Origin: Bacillota bacterium
GTDB taxonomy: Bacteria > Bacillota > Clostridia > Christensenellales > UMGS416
Length of the DNA: 64,000 nt
Direction: 5' to 3'
Assembly: GCA_023398815.1 (NCBI GenBank)
Contig: JAEWRW010000049.1
Coordinates: 1 to 64,000, forward strand
A program made the translations under genes and the position numbers. Shown here in pieces: positions 56,909 through 64,000 of the stretch. Below the pieces are notes generated by a model. It was not told the DNA's origin. It did no database searches and worked only from the letters and a program-made list of their open reading frames with translations. Positions within the stretch are counted from its first letter, which is position 1, and each line of letters opens with the position of its first letter.

Positions 56909-57540
56909 CCAAACGCCTGGCGAAACTCGCCTTCAAGCTTCTTTCCGTCCATTTCCTGATGACGTTGCTGACGTTCTTCATTCTGCCGGGACTTTTCGGC
57001 ATCTCCAGCAACACGGTATACCTGTGGTGCGCCACGGCGTTCTTTGCCGCCGGCCTGTGGCTTTTGGCGTGGTACGAAGCCGCCAGCGCTGGGCAGAAGG
57101 ATGTGCAGAAGGACAAGATCATAGCCCGGCGGGTGGAGCAGGAGGAGGGCTTTGTCCCCCAGGGGGAGGAGGGGCGGCTCTACCAAAGCTGGATGGGCTT
57201 TGCCGCCGGCTTCCTGGCGGAGGCACCGGCCCTACTGGTCACCGTGGTTGCTCTTGTCTCCAGTGAGCAGCTCAAGGACATTCTCACGTTTGCGTTGGCC
57301 ATCTGGAACGTGTCCTACCAACAGATTCTCAACACTCTGAGCAGCTTCCAACCGGCGCTTTTCCTGGCGTTCCCACTGGTCTATGCGCTGGTGGCCGGTT
57401 TCGGTTACCGTAGCGGCCCGGCCCGGCAGCGCCGGACGGAGACGATCATCGAGCGCGGCAAGAGCCGCAAGGCTCGCCTGGTGCGGGAGGAGCAGGCCAA
57501 GGCCAAGCGCCAGCGGCCGCCCCGCCGCGTCGTGCGCTAG
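56905..57540 (+). CDS. Membrane protein of unknown function
   Basis: A 211-aa protein with about four hydrophobic segments: HFLMTLLTFFILPGLF, TVYLWCATAFFAAGLWLLAWY, FLAEAPALLVTVVALVSS and ALFLAFPLVYALVAGFGY. A charged loop (about 60-95) and a very basic C-terminal tail of about 40 residues rich in Arg/Lys face inward by the positive-inside rule. No family recognised. Translationally coupled to the cyclo-ligase. Confidence 0.7.
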   Translation: MTKRLAKLAFKLLSVHFLMTLLTFFILPGLFGISSNTVYLWCATAFFAAGLWLLAWYEAASAGQKDVQKDKIIARRVEQEEGFVPQGEEGRLYQSWMGFAAGFLAEAPALLVTVVALVSSEQLKDILTFALAIWNVSYQQILNTLSSFQPALFLAFPLVYALVAGFGYRSGPARQRRTETIIERGKSRKARLVREEQAKAKRQRPPRRVVR

Positions 57541-57607
57541 CGGGCACTAAACATCAGCTTCACAGCGGGAACACCCTGTTCATTCCTCGGTTTCCGGGCA
57601 AAAGGGG

Positions 57608-57634
57608 AGCCGGAGCCATTGGCTCCGGCTGTTG
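57608..57634 (+). terminator. Hairpin after the alr cluster
   Basis: AGCCGGAGCC-ATT-GGCTCCGGCT, 67 nt after the stop codon. The exit is GTTGGG, so it is a weak intrinsic terminator at best. Confidence 0.5.
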
Positions 57635-57717
57635 GGGAGAGGAGAATTTTGAAGGAAGAACGATGCGGAGAATCTCCTGCAAGGGCGCGACTGCCCCGCC
57701 GCTTCCTGCAGTAGGAA

Positions 57718-57745
57718 TTGTCCCCAGCCCTAACAGTTTTATACA
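57718..57745 (+). promoter_or_regulatory. Candidate promoter of addBA
   Basis: TTGTCC, 16 nt, TATACA, about 50 nt before addB. Confidence 0.45.
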
Positions 57746-57800
57746 TGCGGTTACGAATTTTCTCCGGGGCAACCCGGCTTTTTTTGTCAGGAGGTGTGAG

Positions 57801-60800
57801 ATGGGACTGCGCTTTGTGGTGGGCCGCGCCGGTTCGGGCAAATCGGCCTGGGTGTATGGGGACATCGCCGCGGGGCTTTCACCCGCCGGGCGGTCGGTTT
57901 ACTTGGTGGTGCCGGAGCAGTACACCCTGCACACCGAGAAGGAACTGATGACGGCACTGGGCGCTCCGGGGCTCATGCAGGTGCGGGTCGTCAGCCCCAC
58001 CCGCCTGGCCGAGGAGGTCTTTGCCCAGGTGCGGCAGGAGCGTGCCAAGGAGATCGGCGAGAGCGGCTTGGCCATGGCCCTGCGTGCCAGCGCCGCTGCC
58101 GTGGCCGGCGACCTGCAGGCCTATCGTGCCGTGCTGGGGTACCATGGCTTCTCACTGGAGATGGTGCGCCTCATTGCCGAGTGCCGGCGCTTTGACATTG
58201 GGCCAGATCAGATCGGCGCGGCAGCTGAGCACACCCGGGGTGCCCTGCAGGCCAAGGCGCGGGACATCGCCCTTCTCTACCGGCAGTATGACGCCTTCCT
58301 GCAAAGCCACCGGTTCATCGATGGGGAAAGCCGCTTTAACAGCTTCATTGACAACATCGCCGGCGCGGCCTTTTTGGCGGGGTGCCGGTTCTATTTTGAT
58401 GGGTTTGACTACCTCTCTGCCCAAAATTGCCGCATGGTGGTGGCCCTCGCGACCGTGGGGGAGTCGGTGACGCTGGTGATGGACGCCGACCCCGCACCGG
58501 GGGAGGACGATGAGCTTTTCCAGGCGGCCCAGCGTAACATGGCACGCCTGACGGCCCTGGTGGAACCGATGGGCATGGTGGTGGAGCGGGTGGCGCTGGA
58601 TGGGTCGCAGAGGCGAACCCCCATGCCGCCCGACGTAGCACACCTGGAGCAGAATCTATTTGCCCTGCGCACGGAGGTACAGCCCCGCCGGGGGGATGTG
58701 CAGTTCTGCCGTGCCAACACCGTGGAGGAAGAGGTGGAGGCGGCGGCCTGCCACGTGCTGACGCTGGCGCGGCAGCAGGGCCTGCACTGGCGGGAGATTG
58801 CCATCCAGTGCGGCGACCACGATGCCTACGCACCGGTCATCGCCCGGGTGTTCGCGCGTTCTCACATCCCCGTTTTTGTGGATAGCCGCCGGCAGATCGC
58901 CCGCCACCCGGCGGTGCAGTTTCTGCTGGGTCTGCTGCAGGTGCTGGAGCGCAACTACCGCCCCGCCGATGTGCTGCGGCTGTGGAAGGCCGGCTTCTTC
59001 CCCTTCGACCAGCGGACGGGCGAGACCCTGGAACTCTACCTGACGGCCTTTGGCCAGCGGGGCCGCCGCGCGTGGGAGCGGGAGTGGACCCGAGGGCAGG
59101 ACGTCTTTGACCTCGCCGCTCTCAATCGCTGCCGCCAGGTGGTGACGGACGCGGTGGAGACCGTGCGGCAGGCGGCTGGTAGCGGTCATCCCACTGGGCG
59201 CAAGTGGGCCGAGGCCCTCTTTGCCCTGCTGGACACCATGGGGATCGACGCCCTGCTCGATGAGCAGGCGACGGCGCTGCGCGACGCTGGCCTGCTGGAG
59301 GAAGCCGCTGTCACCAGCCACGTGTGGAACAGCATCGTGGACGTGCTGGATGAATTATGCGAGCTGCTGGGCAGCGACCCGCTGACGGTGGAGGAACTCG
59401 CCGACGTGCTGCGCAGCGGTTTTGAGGCCATCGAGATCGGCATCCTGCCCACTGGTGTCGACCAGGTGCAGGTGGGCAGCATCGGCCGCTCCAAATACAG
59501 CGGCCTGCAGCACCTGCTGCTGTTGGGGGCCTGCAATGGCGCACTTTCCGGCGTGGCTGAGGTCCGCGGCCCCTTCACCAGCCGCGACATCGACGAGCTG
59601 AAGTCCGCCGGGTTGGAAGTCGGGCGTGACTCCGACCTGCGAGACGCCCAGCGGCGTTTCGCCGTCTACCAGGCCGTCACCAAGGGGGCACGGGGGCTGT
59701 ACGTCAGCTGGTCGCGCCTGGGGCCTGACGGCGCGGAGGTGGAGCGCGATCGGCTGCTGGTGCGCATGCTGGAGCTGCTGGACACCAAGGAAGAGGCGGT
59801 GCCCCTGGCTGCCGACCGCATCGCTGCCACGGTGGATGCCAATGGGTTCCGGCACCGGCTCTCGGCCCTGCTGGCGGCCCAGTGCGCCGGGAAGGAACCG
59901 GCAGCCCCCCAGCAAGCCAGCCTGCTTTGGCACCTGCGGGAGCCGGCCCACCGGGAGGACACTGAGCGGGTGCTGCGGCTCTTCCGCCAGGAGATGGCGG
60001 AGGACGACACCATACCGGCGGCGGGCGTGCTCTTCTCCGCGGGGTCGCGCATCTCCGCCAGCCAGTTGGAGACCTTCGGCAACTGCCCGTTCCAGCACTT
60101 TGTCACCCACGGCCTGCGCCCCGTGCCCTGGCGGGAGTATGGAGTGCCCAGCACCGAGGTGGGCAACTTCCTCCACCAGGCCATGGAGCGCTTCGGCCAG
60201 CGCATGCAGGCCGAGCGCATCAACCTGGCCGACGCCACCGAGGACGAGGTGCGCGCCGCCATGGGGCAGGAGGCCGTCGCCCTGCAGCAGGAGTTTCAGT
60301 ATGGACTGCTCAACGACAGTGCCCGGCTCCGCTGGACGGGCGGCAACCTGCGGCAGATTGCGGAAATGGCCGCCGACACCTACCGCCGGCAGATGGCCCA
60401 GGGGCAGTTCCGCCCCTTTGGGCAGGAGGTTCGCTTTGGCAGGGGCGGCATCCCCGCGGCGCCGCTGCGCTTGCCCAATGGATCTGTCGTCTACTTGGAA
60501 GGCCGGGTGGACCGGCTGGACATCCTGCCCGCCGATGGGTTTGAGTACTTCCGCGTCATCGACTACAAGAGTTCAGCCCGACCTCTCACAGTGGAGGATG
60601 CCGTGAACGGCTTACAGGTGCAGACCTGGCTCTATGCCTATGCCCTCAGCACCGCTTGGCCGCGCTTCCGGGGCACAACGGGCACGGCGGCGGCGGCCTA
60701 TCTCTTCCCCCTGTCCCACCCTTGGGTCAACGATGACGATGAGGTCGACGCCGACCAGCAGATGCGCGCCAAGCTGCAGCTGAAGGGCTGGTGCCTCGAT

Positions 60801-61145
60801 GACAGCAGCGTGCTGCAGGCCATGGACAGCGACCTCACCGACGGCACGTCATCCAACCTTTACAACATCAACTTCCGCGCCAAGAAGAACACCGGCGTAT
60901 TGCCGGTGGAGGACGCTTCGGCGGTGCTTGGCCTGGTGGTGGAGAATGCCCGGCAGGCCCTCACCGACATGCGCGTCGGGCGGGTGGCGGTGTACCCCTG
61001 GCGCGATGGCAAGGAGACTGCCTGCGACCGCTGCGAGTACCGGGCGCTGTGCCGCATCGATGTGCGGCCCAACCGGCAGTTCCGGCCGCTGCTGACCCAG
61101 GCCGAGGCGCAGGAGAGAGTGAACCAGGCAAAGGAGGGGGGATGA
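57801..61145 (+). CDS. addB: ATP-dependent helicase/nuclease subunit B
   Basis: A 1114-aa AddB of the double-strand-break repair complex. An N-terminal degenerate helicase with P-loop GRAGSGKSAWV is followed by a RecB-like nuclease near the C-terminus (FRVIDYKSSARPL with the catalytic Asp and Lys). The 4Fe-4S staple cysteines are seen in FGNCPFQHF and ACDRCEYRALC. Start at MGLRFVVGRAG after AGGAGGTG; the open frame extends 46 codons more. It overlaps addA by 4 nt. Confidence 0.95.
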   Translation: MGLRFVVGRAGSGKSAWVYGDIAAGLSPAGRSVYLVVPEQYTLHTEKELMTALGAPGLMQVRVVSPTRLAEEVFAQVRQERAKEIGESGLAMALRASAAAVAGDLQAYRAVLGYHGFSLEMVRLIAECRRFDIGPDQIGAAAEHTRGALQAKARDIALLYRQYDAFLQSHRFIDGESRFNSFIDNIAGAAFLAGCRFYFDGFDYLSAQNCRMVVALATVGESVTLVMDADPAPGEDDELFQAAQRNMARLTALVEPMGMVVERVALDGSQRRTPMPPDVAHLEQNLFALRTEVQPRRGDVQFCRANTVEEEVEAAACHVLTLARQQGLHWREIAIQCGDHDAYAPVIARVFARSHIPVFVDSRRQIARHPAVQFLLGLLQVLERNYRPADVLRLWKAGFFPFDQRTGETLELYLTAFGQRGRRAWEREWTRGQDVFDLAALNRCRQVVTDAVETVRQAAGSGHPTGRKWAEALFALLDTMGIDALLDEQATALRDAGLLEEAAVTSHVWNSIVDVLDELCELLGSDPLTVEELADVLRSGFEAIEIGILPTGVDQVQVGSIGRSKYSGLQHLLLLGACNGALSGVAEVRGPFTSRDIDELKSAGLEVGRDSDLRDAQRRFAVYQAVTKGARGLYVSWSRLGPDGAEVERDRLLVRMLELLDTKEEAVPLAADRIAATVDANGFRHRLSALLAAQCAGKEPAAPQQASLLWHLREPAHREDTERVLRLFRQEMAEDDTIPAAGVLFSAGSRISASQLETFGNCPFQHFVTHGLRPVPWREYGVPSTEVGNFLHQAMERFGQRMQAERINLADATEDEVRAAMGQEAVALQQEFQYGLLNDSARLRWTGGNLRQIAEMAADTYRRQMAQGQFRPFGQEVRFGRGGIPAAPLRLPNGSVVYLEGRVDRLDILPADGFEYFRVIDYKSSARPLTVEDAVNGLQVQTWLYAYALSTAWPRFRGTTGTAAAAYLFPLSHPWVNDDDEVDADQQMRAKLQLKGWCLDDSSVLQAMDSDLTDGTSSNLYNINFRAKKNTGVLPVEDASAVLGLVVENARQALTDMRVGRVAVYPWRDGKETACDRCEYRALCRIDVRPNRQFRPLLTQAEAQERVNQAKEGG

Positions 61146-64000
61146 CCATGGCGTGGACGGCTGACCAGCGCAGCGCCATTGAGGCGAGCGAGGGGAACCT
61201 GGTGGTGGCGGCGGCGGCCGGTTCCGGCAAGACGGCCGTGCTGGTGGAGCGCATCTGTCGGCTCATCGTAGCCGAGGGGGCCGATGTGGAGCGCATGCTC
61301 ATCTCCACCTTCACCCGCGCCGCCGCGGCGGAGATGCGTGAGCGCATTGCCCGCCGCGTGCAGGAGGAAGCGGCTGCCGGCGGGCCCGAGAGCCGCCGTC
61401 TGCAGCGGCAATTGAACCGCATGGATCGCGCGCCCATCGGCACCCTGCATTCGTTTTGCGACACACTGCTGCGGCAGTATTATCACCTCATCGGGCTGGA
61501 ACCCACCTTCCGGGTGGAGGATGAGAACGTCACCGAAAGCCTGCTGGACGAGGTGCTGACCGACGTCATTGAGGAGTGCTTTGAGGCGGGGGACGCCGTG
61601 TTCCTGAACCTGGCGGATTGCTGGGGCGGGCGGGACGGTGAGGGACTGGCCGACCTGGTATCCACGCTCTACCACCGCATTCAAAACTACCCCGATCCGC
61701 TGGGTTGGCTGCGCACCCAAGCCGCCGCCTTTGACTTTGCCCGGTTGGAGGACACCCCCTGGTATGGGGAGCTTGTACGGCGGGTGGAGGACAACCTTCG
61801 CCTGGCCGGGAGCCTTCTGGACACCGCCCTGCAGGAGTGTGCCCTGCCCGGTGGCCCGGCGGTGTACTTGCCCCAGTTGGAAGCGGAACAGGCCGCGTTG
61901 ACCGCCCTGCTGGCGCAGTACGACGGCGCGTTGCCACCGCTGGAGAGCCTGACCGGTGTGTTTGGCCGCCTGCCGGCAGCCCGCGGCGCGGTGGGTGGCG
62001 AGCGCAAGGCGGCGGTGCAGAGCCTGCGCAACGCCGCCAAGAAGGCGGTGGAGACCGCCCAGAAGAATCCGCTGCTGGCCGGGCGCGCTGCGCTGGAGAC
62101 CCGCACCCATGCCGTTGCCCCCCAGATGGCAGCCCTCTGCCGGGTGGTGGAGGCGTTCGACGAAGCATTTGCGCGGGAGAAGCGCCGTCAAAACGTGCTC
62201 GATTTCAACGACCTGGAGCACCTGGCACTGCGGGTGCTGGCGGATGATGCCGTGCACCAGGAGGTGCTGGAGACCTACGACTACGTGTTCGTGGATGAAT
62301 ACCAGGACATCAGCCCCATTCAGGATGCCATACTGCGGCAGGTGGCCCGCCCCGGCCGCTTTTTCTGCGTGGGCGACGTCAAGCAGGGCATTTACCGCTT
62401 TCGCGCGGCTGAACCGGCCATCTTCCTCAGCCGGTTGGAGCGCTGCGGCACGCCCGATGCGCCGGGTGAGCGGCGCATCGACCTGGCGATGAACTTCCGC
62501 AGTGCGCCGCGAGTGGTGGCGCTCGTTAACTATCTGTTTGATGGGCTTATGAGCCGGCGACTGGGTGATGTCGATTACACCGGCCCCCACCGGCTGGTGG
62601 CCGGCGCGGCAGCTCCACCATCGGCTGGTGACGCCCCGCCGGAGGAGGGCAACGAACTCATCCTCATCGACAACGGCGGTCGCACCGACCGGGAGCTGAC
62701 CCGCCTGCAGGAGCTCATTTCGTTGGAGCGGGAGGCGACCGTCATCGCCGCGCGCATCGAGCGCCAGCTGGCCCAGCCTCTGTGGGATGGCAAGGCGGGC
62801 TTGTTCCGCCCCACTCGCCTTTCTGACATCGTCATCCTGCTGCGTTCGGTCTCTGGCGTTGCGGGCGTCTACACCGATGTGCTGCGCCGCTGCGGCATCC
62901 CGGCGGAGGCCGAGGGCGAGGGCGGCTTTGGGGAGCAGCTGGAGATTCAGCTGCTGATGAGTTGCCTTCGTCTCATTGACAACACCCAGCGGGATGAGGA
63001 CCTCATCGCCTGTCTGGCGTCGGTGGTGGGCGGGCTGGAGCTTGCGGACTTGGTAGAACTGCGTGGCGTGTACCGCGACGGTAGCTTTGCCCAGGCGGTG
63101 CTCTCCTACGCCGCAGGGCAGCAGGACACCCTGGCCGAACGCTTACGGGCCTTCCTGCGGCGGCTGGAAGGATGGCGTGCCCTTGCCCGCCATAGCGACC
63201 TGGAGAAACTCATCTGGCAGGTGTTCGAGGAGTCAACCCTCATGGACTGGGCGGCAACGCTGCCCAGCGGCGATGGCCGCCAGGCCAACCTGCGGCAGGC
63301 GGCACTGCTGGGGCGCGGGTTCCCTGGCACGTTGGCTGACTTCTTGCTGCGCTTTGCTCGCCTGAGCTCCAAGCTTAAGCGCGCCACCGGCGGCGCGCAA
63401 ATGGAGGCCGTGCGCATCCTCACCGTACACAAGTCCAAGGGGCTGGAGTTCCCGGTTGTCATCCTGGCCAACCTCTCCAAGCAGATCAATCAGATGGACA
63501 CCATACAGCCCTTTTTGCTGCATGGCTCATTGGGGCTGGGGCCGCGCTTCCACGACGCCGCCCAACGCACCTACGGCAACACACTGGCTCGCCTGGCCAT
63601 CCAGGGGCGCATCCATCGGGAGAATTGCTCCGAGGAAATGCGCCTGCTCTATGTGGCACTGACCCGCGCGCGGGAACGGCTCATTCTGGTGGCGACGGTG
63701 GGTGACCTGTCTGCGGCGCTTACCAAATGGCGGCTGCCGGTTTCAGCGGAGCTGCTGGCCAGCGGCAACCAGAGCTGGCTCGATTGGCTAGGCCCCATGG
63801 CCCTGCGCAGCCCGGCAGGGGAGGCTTTGCTCGCCGGTGATGACGGCGCGGCCCAGCCACCCCACGATCCGCTTTGGCGCATTGACACGGTGGCGGCCGA
63901 GGGCATCGAGCGGCGCTTTGTGCCCGTGGGTGACCGGCTGGCGCGGGTGGACGCCCTGATGGCTGCCCTGCCCGACGAAGTGCCCGCAGACATTGAGCGT
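61142..64000 (+). CDS. addA: ATP-dependent helicase/nuclease subunit A (3' truncated by window end)
   Basis: The first 953 codons of AddA, a UvrD-type helicase with a C-terminal nuclease that lies beyond the window. The Q motif WTADQRSAIEA, Walker A AAAGSGKTAVL, TFTRAAAAEMRERI (Ia), YDYVFVDEYQDISPIQDAI (II, DEYQD) and HKSKGLEFPVVI (late motif) are visible. The full protein is about 1200 aa. Start ATG overlaps the addB stop; a second ATG two codons on is possible. Confidence 0.95.
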   Translation, partial: MTMAWTADQRSAIEASEGNLVVAAAAGSGKTAVLVERICRLIVAEGADVERMLISTFTRAAAAEMRERIARRVQEEAAAGGPESRRLQRQLNRMDRAPIGTLHSFCDTLLRQYYHLIGLEPTFRVEDENVTESLLDEVLTDVIEECFEAGDAVFLNLADCWGGRDGEGLADLVSTLYHRIQNYPDPLGWLRTQAAAFDFARLEDTPWYGELVRRVEDNLRLAGSLLDTALQECALPGGPAVYLPQLEAEQAALTALLAQYDGALPPLESLTGVFGRLPAARGAVGGERKAAVQSLRNAAKKAVETAQKNPLLAGRAALETRTHAVAPQMAALCRVVEAFDEAFAREKRRQNVLDFNDLEHLALRVLADDAVHQEVLETYDYVFVDEYQDISPIQDAILRQVARPGRFFCVGDVKQGIYRFRAAEPAIFLSRLERCGTPDAPGERRIDLAMNFRSAPRVVALVNYLFDGLMSRRLGDVDYTGPHRLVAGAAAPPSAGDAPPEEGNELILIDNGGRTDRELTRLQELISLEREATVIAARIERQLAQPLWDGKAGLFRPTRLSDIVILLRSVSGVAGVYTDVLRRCGIPAEAEGEGGFGEQLEIQLLMSCLRLIDNTQRDEDLIACLASVVGGLELADLVELRGVYRDGSFAQAVLSYAAGQQDTLAERLRAFLRRLEGWRALARHSDLEKLIWQVFEESTLMDWAATLPSGDGRQANLRQAALLGRGFPGTLADFLLRFARLSSKLKRATGGAQMEAVRILTVHKSKGLEFPVVILANLSKQINQMDTIQPFLLHGSLGLGPRFHDAAQRTYGNTLARLAIQGRIHRENCSEEMRLLYVALTRARERLILVATVGDLSAALTKWRLPVSAELLASGNQSWLDWLGPMALRSPAGEALLAGDDGAAQPPHDPLWRIDTVAAEGIERRFVPVGDRLARVDALMAALPDEVPADIER

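Overview
The window is a GC-rich chromosomal segment from an anaerobic, spore-forming member of the Clostridia (Bacillota). The evidence is the yabP-yabQ spore-envelope pair, strong AGGAGG-type ribosome binding sites, a Bacillus-type PurR, AddAB in place of RecBCD, a SAM-I riboswitch on metK, GatCAB with a short archaeal-type aspartyl-tRNA synthetase, and ferredoxin-linked indolepyruvate oxidoreductase. The exact order or family cannot be fixed from the sequence. There is no phage, insertion sequence or CRISPR array; this is mostly core genome with a few accessory genes.

Layout. 1-170: end of an rRNA operon (5S rRNA and terminator). 171-952: non-coding, AT-rich near its end, with two palindromic hairpins. 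953-3907: a three-gene operon of an enolase-superfamily acid-sugar enzyme and two short-chain dehydrogenases, one of them degenerate. 4143-5336: a PLP trans-sulfuration enzyme. 5456-10053 (minus): aspS-gatC-gatA-gatB for indirect Asn/Gln-tRNA synthesis. 10437-13025 (minus): argG-argH with a promoter overlapped by an ArgR-like box. 13177-21387: accessory genes, including four GNAT acetyltransferases, an 11-LysM-domain protein, a methyltransferase/acetyltransferase pair under a leader-peptide attenuator, a lipoprotein and an aldo/keto reductase. 21480-23354: hflX preceded by two coupled short ORFs. 23726-24832 (minus): a cysteine-rich protein of unknown function. 24949-25615: yabP-yabQ. 25587-26990 (minus): murC. 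27198-36673: purR-glmU-prs-HAD-pth, then mfd and prsA on their own promoters. 37082-42752: ygiQ, uppP, a HAD hydrolase, a DUF951 protein, lepB, and a DUF402/HD-domain pair on the minus strand. 42916-47272 (minus): a polyamine transport operon, regulator-potA-potB-potC-potD. 47646-49093: SAM riboswitch and metK. 49173-50840: a DUF1697 protein and a glycosyltransferase. 51103-57540: iorA-iorB-paaK-ACT protein, then alr, 5-formyl-THF cyclo-ligase and a membrane protein. 57801-64000: addB-addA, with addA cut by the window end.

The most interesting signals are regulatory or non-coding. (1) A 31-codon leader ORF and an intrinsic terminator sit between a strong promoter and the methyltransferase/GNAT operon, with leader segments able to pair with the terminator 5' arm; this is the architecture of ribosome-sensing attenuators. 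(2) A structured intergenic element of about 200 nt occurs twice (23448-23647 and 36755-36951) with a compensatory base-pair change. (3) Four hairpins share a TTCAT apex. (4) hflX is preceded by two very short overlapping ORFs. (5) One SDR has lost all the recognisable catalytic motifs while sitting next to an intact paralogue.
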